This document shows, one piece after another, positions 1-6,155 of a stretch of 6,155 nt of DNA (its first letter is position 1; each line of letters begins with the position of its first letter). The notes below the pieces were generated by a model. It saw nothing but the letters and a program-made list of their open reading frames with translations. It did no database searches and had not been told where the DNA came from. The translations under genes were made by a program, and so were the position numbers. The stretch is from Thermoanaerobaculia bacterium (GTDB lineage: Bacteria > Acidobacteriota > Thermoanaerobaculia > UBA5066): contig JAMQPJ010000473.1 in NCBI GenBank assembly GCA_023717585.1, forward strand, positions 1 to 6,155. The letters run 5' to 3'.

Positions 1-1881
1 TCAGAACGCCGCGGCGAGCCCCGCGAGGATGCGCCTGCCGGGCGCCGGGAATCCGCTCGCCTCCACGTAGTCGCGCCCGAGCAGATTCGTCACGCGGACG
101 AAGGGCGCGAGCGAAAAGACGAGCGGCGGCAGCGTGACGGCCGTGTCGACTCTCAGGTACGACGCGTCCTCGACGAGCTTCGTGAAGTCCACGGCGTCGC
201 GGTCCGGGCGGGAACCGACCCACATTCCCGTCAGGCTGAAGGCGCCGCCCGAGACGAATGTCGTCGCATACGTGGCGGAGGCCCGGTGGCGGGGGCGTCT
301 CACGAGGAACGCGTTCGCGTCGAGGTCCTTCGCATCGAGATAGGTCCAGGACATCCGCACGACCGACCGTGCGCCGACAGGCGTCCGGAGAGCCGCCTCG
401 ACGCCGCGCGTCCGCGCGGTGCCGATGTTCTGATTCATGAACGTGTTCGTCGCGTCGTACTCGATGAGGTCGCGGATGTCGTTCCAGAATCCCGACAGCT
501 CCAGGACGACGCCCTTCGCGAGCGTCTTTTCGACGCCGACCTCGTAGCCGTTCGATTTCTCGGGGCGGAGCGCCGGGTTGCCCGAGTACGGGTAATAGAG
601 CTCGCCGGTCGACGGCGCGCGGAAGGCCGTGCCCGCAGCGGCGCGCAGCTTGAGACCCGGCATGACGCGCCAGGCCACCGTCAGGCGCGGGCTCACGGCG
701 CTGCCGAACGCGCTGTGGTCGTCCCGGCGGACGCCGGCCGTCACGACGACCCGCTCGCCCAGGAGAGCGATGCGGTCCTCGGCGAAGAGCGCGAACGTCC
801 GGGTCGAGGCGTCGTCGAGCGCGACTCCGAAATTGCTCTCGTTCGAGACGAGCGTTCGCTCCCAGTCGGCGCCGCCGGTGAGGCGGTGCGCCCCGAGCGC
901 CGCCGTGAACGCGACGCGCGCGCCCGCTCGGCGCGCGTCCGTCGAGGACGAGCTGAAGACGGCCTCCGGATCGGAGAACGTCGGACTGTCCTTCACCCAG
1001 CGAAACGACGCCTCGACGGATGTGCTCTTCGAGAGCACCAACAGGACCGGCGCTTCGAACGTCGTCGTCCGGCTGGTCGTCGCGCGCAAGGGAGTCGGGG
1101 TCCCCCCGGAGGACGGGATTCCCGTGCGCCCGTCGTCCCGCCGCAGGACGAGGCCCACGCGAAGCGCGTCCGAAAACGCGGCGCTCACGGTCCCCGAGAC
1201 GTTCGTCGCGGCGAAGAACTCGTTCGCGAGATCGCCGTCGGCGAGCGTGCGCCGGAATCCGGCGGAGGCGGTCAGCGGTCCCGAACCCAGCGCGACTTCC
1301 GCGAAGGCCTCCTTCGCGGAGCGGTTCCCGGCCCCGAGCGTCGCGCGGCCCGAGATCTCCTCCGCCGGGGACGCCCGGCGCGTGAAGACGCGCACGACGC
1401 CTCCGATCGCCTCCGAACCATAGAGCGCCGAGAACGGCCCCCGCACGACTTCGACGCGCTCGACGTTCGCGGTGGACAGCGCGGACAGGTCGGTGCCCCC
1501 GAAGTAGGGACTGTTCAGCGCGACGCCGTCCACGAGAACCAGGGTCTGCGTGGAGCTGGTCCCGCGGAGAAACAGCGACGTGACCGTGCCCGGCCCGCCC
1601 GACTGCACGACGTCGAGTCCGGGAACGCTGCGCAGGAGATCGAGGACCGTCGTCGCCTGGGACGCCGCGATCTCCCTGGAGTCGATCACCGTCGCGGCGG
1701 CGCCGAGCGAGACGGCGGGCTCCGGCTCGGCCGCTGCCGAGACGACGACGTCCGCGGCGAGCGTCGAGGCCCCCGTCGGCGGTGACGGTTGCGCGAGGAG
1801 GCGTCGTGGCGCGAGGCCAGGCAGGAACGAAAGGAAGAGAAGGACACGGGACGACCGGGCGAAGACGACACGAGAAACCAT
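1..1881 (-). CDS. btuB: TonB-dependent outer-membrane vitamin B12 (cobalamin) receptor, BtuB-like
   Basis: This gene encodes a 626-residue outer-membrane receptor that should import cobalamin or another corrinoid into the periplasm using TonB/ExbBD energy. Residues 1-30 form a signal peptide: a basic start, a hydrophobic LLFLSFLPGL core and a likely cut after LLA. A TonB-box-like stretch (ADVVVSA, 43-49) precedes the plug domain (about 60-168), which shows DLLRSVPGLDV, FLRGTSS, LVLVDGV and VERVEVVRGPFSALYGSEAIGGVV. The rest is beta-barrel, including GTAFRAPS (417-424), NPALRPEKS (435-443) and the late motif NLLGRDYVEASGFPAPGR, and it ends in Phe. Length is close to the 614 residues of E. coli BtuB. 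The ATG at 1881 was chosen because it follows a strong Shine-Dalgarno and begins the signal peptide; the longer open frame would run through the riboswitch. The upstream cobalamin riboswitch supports B12 over siderophore or other ligands; from protein sequence alone the ligand would be uncertain. The stop lies at the window edge, so the downstream neighbour is unknown. Confidence 0.92.
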   Translation of the reverse strand: MVSRVVFARSSRVLLFLSFLPGLAPRRLLAQPSPPTGASTLAADVVVSAAAEPEPAVSLGAAATVIDSREIAASQATTVLDLLRSVPGLDVVQSGGPGTVTSLFLRGTSSTQTLVLVDGVALNSPYFGGTDLSALSTANVERVEVVRGPFSALYGSEAIGGVVRVFTRRASPAEEISGRATLGAGNRSAKEAFAEVALGSGPLTASAGFRRTLADGDLANEFFAATNVSGTVSAAFSDALRVGLVLRRDDGRTGIPSSGGTPTPLRATTSRTTTFEAPVLLVLSKSTSVEASFRWVKDSPTFSDPEAVFSSSSTDARRAGARVAFTAALGAHRLTGGADWERTLVSNESNFGVALDDASTRTFALFAEDRIALLGERVVVTAGVRRDDHSAFGSAVSPRLTVAWRVMPGLKLRAAAGTAFRAPSTGELYYPYSGNPALRPEKSNGYEVGVEKTLAKGVVLELSGFWNDIRDLIEYDATNTFMNQNIGTARTRGVEAALRTPVGARSVVRMSWTYLDAKDLDANAFLVRRPRHRASATYATTFVSGGAFSLTGMWVGSRPDRDAVDFTKLVEDASYLRVDTAVTLPPLVFSLAPFVRVTNLLGRDYVEASGFPAPGRRILAGLAAAF

Positions 1882-1897
1882 GGAACACCTCCGTTCC
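1882..1897 (-). promoter_or_regulatory. btuB ribosome-binding site displayed in a small hairpin loop
   Basis: Read on the minus strand, GGAAC (1893-1897) and GTTCC (1882-1886) are exact inverted repeats flanking GGAGGT (1887-1892). The Shine-Dalgarno is therefore the six-base loop of a 5-bp hairpin whose 3' strand abuts the ATG at 1881. The Shine-Dalgarno is near-consensus with a 5-base spacer, and it fixes the btuB start. The pairing is seen directly; whether it forms or regulates translation is inference. Confidence 0.75.
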
Positions 1898-1934
1898 GCT
1901 GGGCTCCGCCCTCCCATCGAAAAGGAGCGGCGCG

Positions 1935-1951
1935 CCCGCCCGGGAGGCGGG
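1935..1951 (-). other. GC hairpin in the btuB leader between riboswitch and start codon
   Basis: Six perfect GC pairs (CCCGCC with GGCGGG) enclose a five-base loop, about 50 bases after the riboswitch 3' end and about 55 before the ATG. On the minus strand a TTTT run appears only about 10 bases after the stem, so it is a poor intrinsic terminator. The strand 3' of P1 and the loop region include CCTCC, which could pair with the GGAGG of the ribosome-binding site. It may belong to the expression platform; this is inference. Confidence 0.4.
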
Positions 1952-1998
1952 GGCAGCCGCGACTTCCCGAGCCCCGGAGAAGGCGACGCCGAAACGAT

Positions 1999-2211
1999 GT
2001 TCCTCGGGCAGGTCTCCTGGCTCCCGGATCGTCCGCGCACGGCCCCTTCCCGGAGGCGCCACCGGTCTCGAGAGACCGATCTTTCGCCGCCAGTGGATCT
2101 CGCCGGGCGCGTCCCCGGTCACAGTGGCGGGGGCCGCGCGGGAATCTCACCCGCTTCCCTCTTCGCGCGGCGCGCACGGGCGCGACGCGCTCGCCCCCCG
2201 GAGGTCGGAAC
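1999..2211 (-). promoter_or_regulatory. Cobalamin riboswitch controlling btuB
   Basis: The minus strand carries the diagnostic cobalamin-riboswitch blocks in the right order. The first is the core at 2121-2159, with GGGAA, then GGGTGAGATTCCCGC (the P5 hairpin GCGGG/CCCGC at 2138-2154), then CCCCCGCCACTGT. The second is the 3' B12 box GCCAGGAGACCTGCC at 2007-2021. P1 closes as GTTCC (2207-2211) with GGAAC (1999-2003). The roughly 100 bases between ACTGT and the B12 box are long, as in Cbl-I type riboswitches with peripheral helices, and include a strong hairpin at 2063-2078 (CGGTCT/AGACCG with a four-base loop). In this family, adenosylcobalamin or methylcobalamin binding normally lowers expression of the downstream gene, here btuB. 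The Cbl subclass and the outer boundaries (within about 10 bases) are inferred by eye. Confidence 0.95.
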
Positions 2212-2260
2212 TTTCAGGGGACTCGAGGACGATTTGAACGAACGCCGGAGGCAACCCTAC

Positions 2261-2280
2261 CCCGCCGCGCGCGCGGCGGG
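2261..2280 (-). terminator. Perfect GC palindrome after the signalling operon, probable terminator hairpin
   Basis: A perfect 20-base palindrome made only of G and C (half-site CCCGCCGCGC) begins 10 bases after the hybrid-kinase stop codon. As RNA it folds into an 8-bp stem with a GCGC tetraloop. It lacks a U-run on the minus strand (GTAGGGTTGCC follows), so it is not a classical intrinsic terminator. It may pause polymerase, protect the mRNA 3' end or act with Rho. The position between two transcription units favours a terminator role; a protein-binding palindrome is an alternative. Confidence 0.45.
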
Positions 2281-2290
2281 CGAGAGGATC

Positions 2291-4237
2291 TCAGGCCGGC
2301 GGCGCGTCGAGCACCTCGCGGAGCTTGGCCGCGAGGGCGCGTTCGCTGAAGGGCTTCGACAGGAAGCCGGACGCGCCGTCCGCGGCAAGGTCGGTCACGA
2401 TGTCGGCAGCGTAGCCCGACATGAAGACGATTCTGATCGCGGGGCGGAGCGCCGCCACGCGGGACGCCAGCTCGCGCCCGTTCATCCCCGGCATGACGAG
2501 ATCGGTCAAAAGGACGTGAATGAGCCGCGGGTCGCGTGTGACGACGTCGAGCGCGGCCGCCCCGTTCTCGGCGACGAGCACGGAGTAGCCGTGCCGTTCG
2601 AGGACCGTCTGCAGGAAGGCTCGGACCGAGGGCTCGTCCTCGGCGAGGAGAACCGTCTCGGACCCGCGAAAGGAAGAAACGGACGGCCGTGTTCCCGAGG
2701 TCCTCGACTCGGCGCACCGCGGCAGATAGATCCGGAACGCCGTTCCCGCGCCCGGCACGGTCTCCACCGCAATGTACCCGCCGGTCTGCCGGACGATGCC
2801 GTAGACCGTCGCCAGACCGAGGCCCGTTCCCTTCCCCTTCTCCTTCGTCGTGAAGAAGGGCTCGAAAATGTGGCCGAGCGTCTCGGCGTCCATGCCGCTT
2901 CCGGTGTCCGCGATCGAAAGGAGGACGTACCGTCCGGGCGGGATCGTGTCGTGCGCGGCCGCGAACGGCGCGTCGAGATCGGCGTCGGCGAGCTCGAGCG
3001 TCAGGCGGCCGCCTCCGGGCATCGCGTCCCGGGCGTTCACGGCGAGGTTGAGGACGACCTGCTCGATCTGTCCCGCGTCCGCCTTCACGCGGCCCAGCTT
3101 CGGGGGCGTCACGACGACGACCTCGACGTCCTCGCCAATCAGCCGCCGCAGCATCTTTTCCAAGTCGGCCACGACCGTGCCGAGATCGAGGACGCGCATC
3201 TCCAGAACCTGCCGCCGGCTGAAAGCGAGGAGCTGCCTCGTCAGCGCCGCGGCCCGTTCGGCCGCCTTGACGATCTCGCCCATGCTCTCGCGTTTCTCCG
3301 GGTCGCCTTCGAGCGACTTCGCGAGCAGTTCGCCGTAGCCCTGAATCACCGTGAGGAGGTTGTTGAAGTCGTGGGCGACTCCGCCCGCGAGGCGGCCCAC
3401 CGCCTCCATCTTCTGTGCCTGGACGAGCTGCGCCTCGAGTTGCTTGCGTTTCGTGACGTCACGGCCCGCCGTGTGCATGAAGCGCCTGACGCCGATGGTG
3501 ACGAGCCTGTTGTTGAACTCGACGGCCACCTTGCTTCCGTCTTTCTTGCGGATCGGCGCCTCCGACAGGATCTGCTCGCCTCCCAGGATGCGCTGATGAA
3601 AGGCGCGGTACGCCGCGAGATCGGGCTCCTCGTGGAGGTCGGGAATCCCCATCCCCAGCAGCTCCTCGCGGGAGTAGCCCGTCAGCTCCGTCGCGGCGCC
3701 GTTGACGGCGACGAACCGCGCCTCTTCGTCGCTGACGAACACGGCGTCCCGCGAGCCCTCGAAGACGTGCCGCTGCCACGCGAGCGCCTCTTCCAGCTCG
3801 GCGTTGAGCCGCGTGATGTCCTTTTCCGCCTGACTGCGCTCGTCTCGGAGCCGCTGCGCCTCGAGCGCCGACCGCACCGCGGTCCCGAGCCGGCCGAGCT
3901 GCTCCTTGAGGACGTAGTCCACCGCCCCCGCCTTCATGCACGCCACGGCGGTCTCTTCGTTCACGGAGCCGGTCGTGATGATGACCGGGACGTCCGGTGC
4001 CCGCTCTTTCGCGAGGAGAAGGGCCGTCATCCCGTCGAACTCCGGAAGCCGGTAGTCCGAGAGGATCAGGTCCGGGGAGAAATCGAGGAGCGCCGCGAGG
4101 AACGCCTCCCGCGTCTCGACCCGACGGATGTCGAGCTCGAATCCAGCCCGTCGCAGCTCGCGCTCGGCCAGCTCGGCGTCGGCTGGGACGTCCTCCACGT
4201 GGAGGATCCGGAGCGGAGCGGCGGCCATGAAGCTCAT
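2291..4237 (-). CDS. Soluble hybrid sensor histidine kinase, REC-PAS-HisKA-HATPase-REC
   Basis: This gene encodes a 648-residue cytoplasmic hybrid kinase with no signal peptide or membrane helix. The N-terminal receiver (about 9-125) has acidic E15/D16, phospho-acceptor D61, T89 and K111, but K111 is followed by Glu instead of the usual Pro. A short helical linker leads to a PAS domain (about 150-262). The HisKA domain carries H289 in GGVAHDFNN. The HATPase has the N box N397-LAVNARDAMP, G1 box D444-TGSGM, F box IFEPFFTTK (457-465) and G2 box GKGTGLGLA (468-476). The C-terminal receiver (about 527-645) has E533/D534, phospho-acceptor D579 (LLTDLVMPGMNG) and K628-P629. All catalytic residues look intact. 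The ATG at 4237 is 3 bases after the stop of the upstream receiver gene, with no obvious Shine-Dalgarno, suggesting translational coupling; a second ATG at 4228 is also possible. The last receiver could take phosphate from H289, and the first could be an input from the preceding kinase; both routes are inferred. Confidence 0.95.
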   Translation of the reverse strand: MSFMAAAPLRILHVEDVPADAELAERELRRAGFELDIRRVETREAFLAALLDFSPDLILSDYRLPEFDGMTALLLAKERAPDVPVIITTGSVNEETAVACMKAGAVDYVLKEQLGRLGTAVRSALEAQRLRDERSQAEKDITRLNAELEEALAWQRHVFEGSRDAVFVSDEEARFVAVNGAATELTGYSREELLGMGIPDLHEEPDLAAYRAFHQRILGGEQILSEAPIRKKDGSKVAVEFNNRLVTIGVRRFMHTAGRDVTKRKQLEAQLVQAQKMEAVGRLAGGVAHDFNNLLTVIQGYGELLAKSLEGDPEKRESMGEIVKAAERAAALTRQLLAFSRRQVLEMRVLDLGTVVADLEKMLRRLIGEDVEVVVVTPPKLGRVKADAGQIEQVVLNLAVNARDAMPGGGRLTLELADADLDAPFAAAHDTIPPGRYVLLSIADTGSGMDAETLGHIFEPFFTTKEKGKGTGLGLATVYGIVRQTGGYIAVETVPGAGTAFRIYLPRCAESRTSGTRPSVSSFRGSETVLLAEDEPSVRAFLQTVLERHGYSVLVAENGAAALDVVTRDPRLIHVLLTDLVMPGMNGRELASRVAALRPAIRIVFMSGYAADIVTDLAADGASGFLSKPFSERALAAKLREVLDAPPA

Positions 4238-4240
4238 CGC

Positions 4241-4684
4241 TCAGCTCGCCGGCTCGTTCAGGAGGAGCCAGTAGAGTCCGATCTCGTGAACTGCCTCGAA
4301 GAATTTCTCCGAGTCCACGGGCTTCACGATGTAGCTGTTCGCGCCGAGGTGATAGCTCGCCACGAGGTCGCTCTCCTCGCGGGACGAGGTCAGGACGACG
4401 ACCGGGATCAGCTTCGTCCTTTCGTCTGTCTTGACGCGCCGGAGCACCTCGAGGCCGTCCACCTTCGGGAGCTTCAGGTCGAGGAGGACGACCCGGGGGG
4501 GCGCCGACCTGGCGCGTCCGGCGTACGCCCCTTCTCCGAAGAGAAACTCGAGGGCCTCGGCTCCGTCGCGGGCGACGTGAACGTCGTTCGCGACGCGGGC
4601 CTTCTTCAGCGCCCGCAGCGCCAGCTCGGCGTCGTTGGGGTTGTCCTCGACGAGCAGGATGTCGCCGTGTTTCGGAGCACTCAT
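4241..4684 (-). CDS. Single-domain response regulator, Rcp1-like receiver
   Basis: This gene encodes a 147-residue stand-alone CheY-fold receiver with no output domain. The residues for phosphorylation are present: E13/D14 in LLVEDNPNDAELALRAL, phospho-acceptor D69 in VVLLDLKLPKVDG, T99-S100, Y118 and K121-P122. The ILLVEDNPNDAEL start, the slightly long length and the C-terminal FFEAVHEIGLYWLLLNEP helix resemble the Rcp1 family, whose founding member partners the cyanobacterial phytochrome kinase Cph1. The ATG at 4684 overlaps the upstream kinase stop (ATGA) and has a strong GGGAGGT ribosome-binding site, whereas an upstream in-frame ATG at 4753 would add a non-conserved basic tail inside the kinase gene. 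The overlap makes the preceding membrane kinase its likely phosphodonor. It probably acts by protein contact or as a phosphate carrier to another kinase; the target is unknown. Confidence 0.93.
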   Translation of the reverse strand: MSAPKHGDILLVEDNPNDAELALRALKKARVANDVHVARDGAEALEFLFGEGAYAGRARSAPPRVVLLDLKLPKVDGLEVLRRVKTDERTKLIPVVVLTSSREESDLVASYHLGANSYIVKPVDSEKFFEAVHEIGLYWLLLNEPAS

Positions 4685-6155
4685 GGTGGACCTCCCGGGC
4701 GGGGCAGGCTGAACGAGAAGGTGGCGCCCTCGCCGACCTTCCCATCCGCCCACACCTCGCCGCCGTGACGGTGGACGATGCGCTGGACGAGCGCCAGGCC
4801 GACGCCGGTCCCCTCGAACTCCAGGCTCGAGTGGAGCCGCTGGAAGACGCCGAAGAGCTTGTGCTTGTAAGCCATGTCGAAGCCGACGCCGTTGTCCTTC
4901 ATCGAGTAGACGACGCGGCCCGGCTCGGTCCGCCCCGCGATCTCGATGACGCGCTCCGCCTTCGGCCGCGTGAATTTGAGCGCGTTCGAGATCAGGTTCG
5001 TCCAGACCTGCCTCATCAGGGACGAATCGGCGTCCGCGTGGGGGAGCGGGCCGACGCTGAAGGAGACGCTTTCATTCACGCCCGGCAAGTCCTTGAACGC
5101 CGCGTGCGCGAGCGCCTTCATGTCGACGGCCGTCCGCGCAATCCCGTGCCGGCCGATGCGCGAGAAGGACAGGAGGTCGTCGATGAGCTGCCCCATCTGC
5201 CGCGTGTTCGTCCGGACGACGTCGAGAAGGCGCCTGCCTTCCCCGTCGAGCTGCTTCGAATGCTCCTCGAGCAGGATCCGCGAGAAGCCGTCCACGGCGC
5301 GGAGGGGCGCGCGAAGATCGTGCGAGACCGAGTACGAGAACGCTTCCAGCTCGTCGTTGGCCTCTTTCAGCTCGGCCGTTCTCGTCTCGACGCGGCTCTC
5401 CAGCTCTCCGGCCAGCGCGCGGAGCTTCGCCTCGCTTTCGCGCAGCGCCTCGTGCGCCCGCTTGCGCTCGGTGATGTTGTCGAAGACGGCGACGAAGTGG
5501 CCCTTCCTCGGGCAGTACGCCGAGATGGCGAACCAGATGCCGAGGACGTCGATGTAGATTTCGAATCTTTCCGGCGCGCCGGTGGAGGCCACCCGGTCGT
5601 AGGTCTCGAACAGCTCCGGACTGGACTCCCGGATTCCCGGTATCACCTCGCTGACCCTCTTGCCGACGACGCCTTTCAGTCCGGTCAGCCTCTCGAACGC
5701 GGAATTGACTTCGAGGTAGACGAAATCGTGCGGCCGGCCGTCTTCATAGAGCATTTCGCAGTACGCAAAGCCGTCGAGCATGCTCTCGAACAGGGCGTGG
5801 AAACGCCTCTCGCTCTCGCCGAGCGCCGCGGCTTGCCTTCGCCCGCGCATCTGCCACACCCCCCAGGTGATTCCCGCGAAGGCGAGAGCCAGCGATCCCC
5901 ACGCGAAGGCGGTCCGGCGGACTCGGGCCCGAAAATCGGCCATCGCCTCTTCTTCGTCCACCTTCACGACGAGAGCCCAGGGCGAGGGAGGGATTCGCCG
6001 CGCCCCTGCGAGAACGCGCACGCCCCGGTAATCGACGAGAGGCCCGACGATCGCGGACCCCGCGAGCGCCGAGCGTGCCGGGAGTCCGGGCCTGTCGAAG
6101 GGGAGCCGGAGACTGAGCGGCGCGCCCGCGTGGTTGTGCAGCGGCGAGAGATAGA
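4681..6155 (-). CDS. Membrane sensor histidine kinase, Cache-like sensor-TM-PAS-HisKA-HATPase (5' end outside window)
   Basis: The frame is open to the right edge, so the N-terminus is missing; 490 residues are visible, numbered here from the first complete codon. Residues 1-70 look like the end of an extracytoplasmic Cache-type sensor (VGPLVDYRGVRVLAGARRI followed by WALVVKVDEEEA). One transmembrane helix follows at about 81-102, then a basic stretch and a PAS domain (about 117-231), a predicted helical linker (about 232-268), and HisKA with H278 in FSYSVSHDLRAPLR. The HATPase shows N386-LISNALKF, the G1 box D420-NGVGFD, an F-box-like KLFGVFQRLH and the G2 box GTGVGLALV (448-456). The kinase core resembles those paired with Rcp1-type receivers, and its stop overlaps such a gene by ATGA. 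It should sense a periplasmic small molecule and autophosphorylate at H278. A GTG at 6019-6021 could be mistaken for a start, but the Cache sequence continues upstream of it. A full dCache or CHASE-like sensor is equally possible; the ligand cannot be inferred. Confidence 0.92.
   Translation of the reverse strand, partial: YLSPLHNHAGAPLSLRLPFDRPGLPARSALAGSAIVGPLVDYRGVRVLAGARRIPPSPWALVVKVDEEEAMADFRARVRRTAFAWGSLALAFAGITWGVWQMRGRRQAAALGESERRFHALFESMLDGFAYCEMLYEDGRPHDFVYLEVNSAFERLTGLKGVVGKRVSEVIPGIRESSPELFETYDRVASTGAPERFEIYIDVLGIWFAISAYCPRKGHFVAVFDNITERKRAHEALRESEAKLRALAGELESRVETRTAELKEANDELEAFSYSVSHDLRAPLRAVDGFSRILLEEHSKQLDGEGRRLLDVVRTNTRQMGQLIDDLLSFSRIGRHGIARTAVDMKALAHAAFKDLPGVNESVSFSVGPLPHADADSSLMRQVWTNLISNALKFTRPKAERVIEIAGRTEPGRVVYSMKDNGVGFDMAYKHKLFGVFQRLHSSLEFEGTGVGLALVQRIVHRHGGEVWADGKVGEGATFSFSLPRPGGPP
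4690..4696 (-). promoter_or_regulatory. Shine-Dalgarno for the Rcp1-like receiver gene
   Basis: GGGAGGT on the minus strand lies 5 bases before the ATG at 4684, inside the last codons of the upstream kinase. With the ATGA stop/start overlap it fixes the receiver start and implies that the two proteins are made by coupled translation. Confidence 0.8.

Noticed and set aside
286..1785. Plus-strand open frame of about 500 codons, antisense to btuB
   Set aside because: Arg/Ala-rich with no recognisable motif, and no convincing ribosome-binding site; the opposite strand encodes a well-conserved TonB receptor.
1882..2040. N-terminal extension of the btuB frame by 53 residues from an ATG at 2040
   Set aside because: The extension would put coding sequence through the conserved B12 box and leave the signal peptide internal; the ATG at 1881 has a strong Shine-Dalgarno.
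2212..2260. Possible btuB promoter, for example TTGCCT as a -35 element at 2249-2254 on the minus strand
   Set aside because: No acceptable -10 element lies 16-18 bases downstream; a promoter is expected in this stretch but I cannot locate it.
4685..4753. Upstream ATG extending the receiver by 23 residues
   Set aside because: The added residues lie inside the kinase C-terminus, are not receiver-like, and the ATG at 4684 has the better ribosome-binding site.
1550..4768. Plus-strand open frame of more than 1,000 codons, antisense to the kinase genes, the riboswitch and the btuB start
   Set aside because: It crosses three minus-strand genes and a conserved riboswitch and its product is a low-complexity Arg/Glu-rich sequence with no domain; high GC content makes such stop-free antisense frames common.
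6019..6021. GTG as the start of the membrane kinase
   Set aside because: The same frame stays open to the window edge and reads as a continuing Cache-like sensor, so the gene starts outside the window.

Overview
The window is GC-rich, and every gene I can support lies on the minus strand, so transcription runs from the right edge to the left. It comes from a diderm (Gram-negative-type) bacterium: it encodes a TonB-dependent outer-membrane receptor with a signal peptide, a plug and a C-terminal aromatic residue. The base composition and the PAS/REC-rich kinases would suit Acidobacteriota, myxobacteria-like Deltaproteobacteria or a similar lineage, but nothing here fixes the taxon.

Right to middle (6155 to 2291) is a tightly packed three-gene signalling operon. 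First comes a membrane histidine kinase, cut by the right edge, with the end of an extracytoplasmic Cache-like sensor, one transmembrane helix, a PAS domain and a HisKA/HATPase core. Next is a stand-alone receiver of the Rcp1 type, overlapping the kinase by ATGA. Last, after a 3-base gap, is a soluble hybrid kinase with the order REC-PAS-HisKA-HATPase-REC. None of the three carries a DNA-binding output domain, so the set looks like a phosphorelay or protein-interaction module whose final target lies outside the window.

A 409-base intergenic stretch (1882-2290) separates the operon from the last gene. It holds a perfect GC-only palindrome just after the hybrid-kinase stop, probably a terminator hairpin, and then a clear cobalamin riboswitch (about 1999-2211). 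A leader of about 117 bases with two further hairpins follows, in one of which the Shine-Dalgarno sequence forms the whole loop.

Left (1881 to 1) is a 626-residue TonB-dependent receptor of the BtuB type. The riboswitch in front of it is strong independent evidence that it imports cobalamin or a related corrinoid. The gene ends at the first base of the window, so any downstream B12 transport or salvage genes are out of view.

I see no tRNA, rRNA, CRISPR array, insertion sequence or integration site. The most interesting non-coding structure is the btuB leader, where the ribosome-binding hairpin shares its stem sequence with the riboswitch P1 helix.
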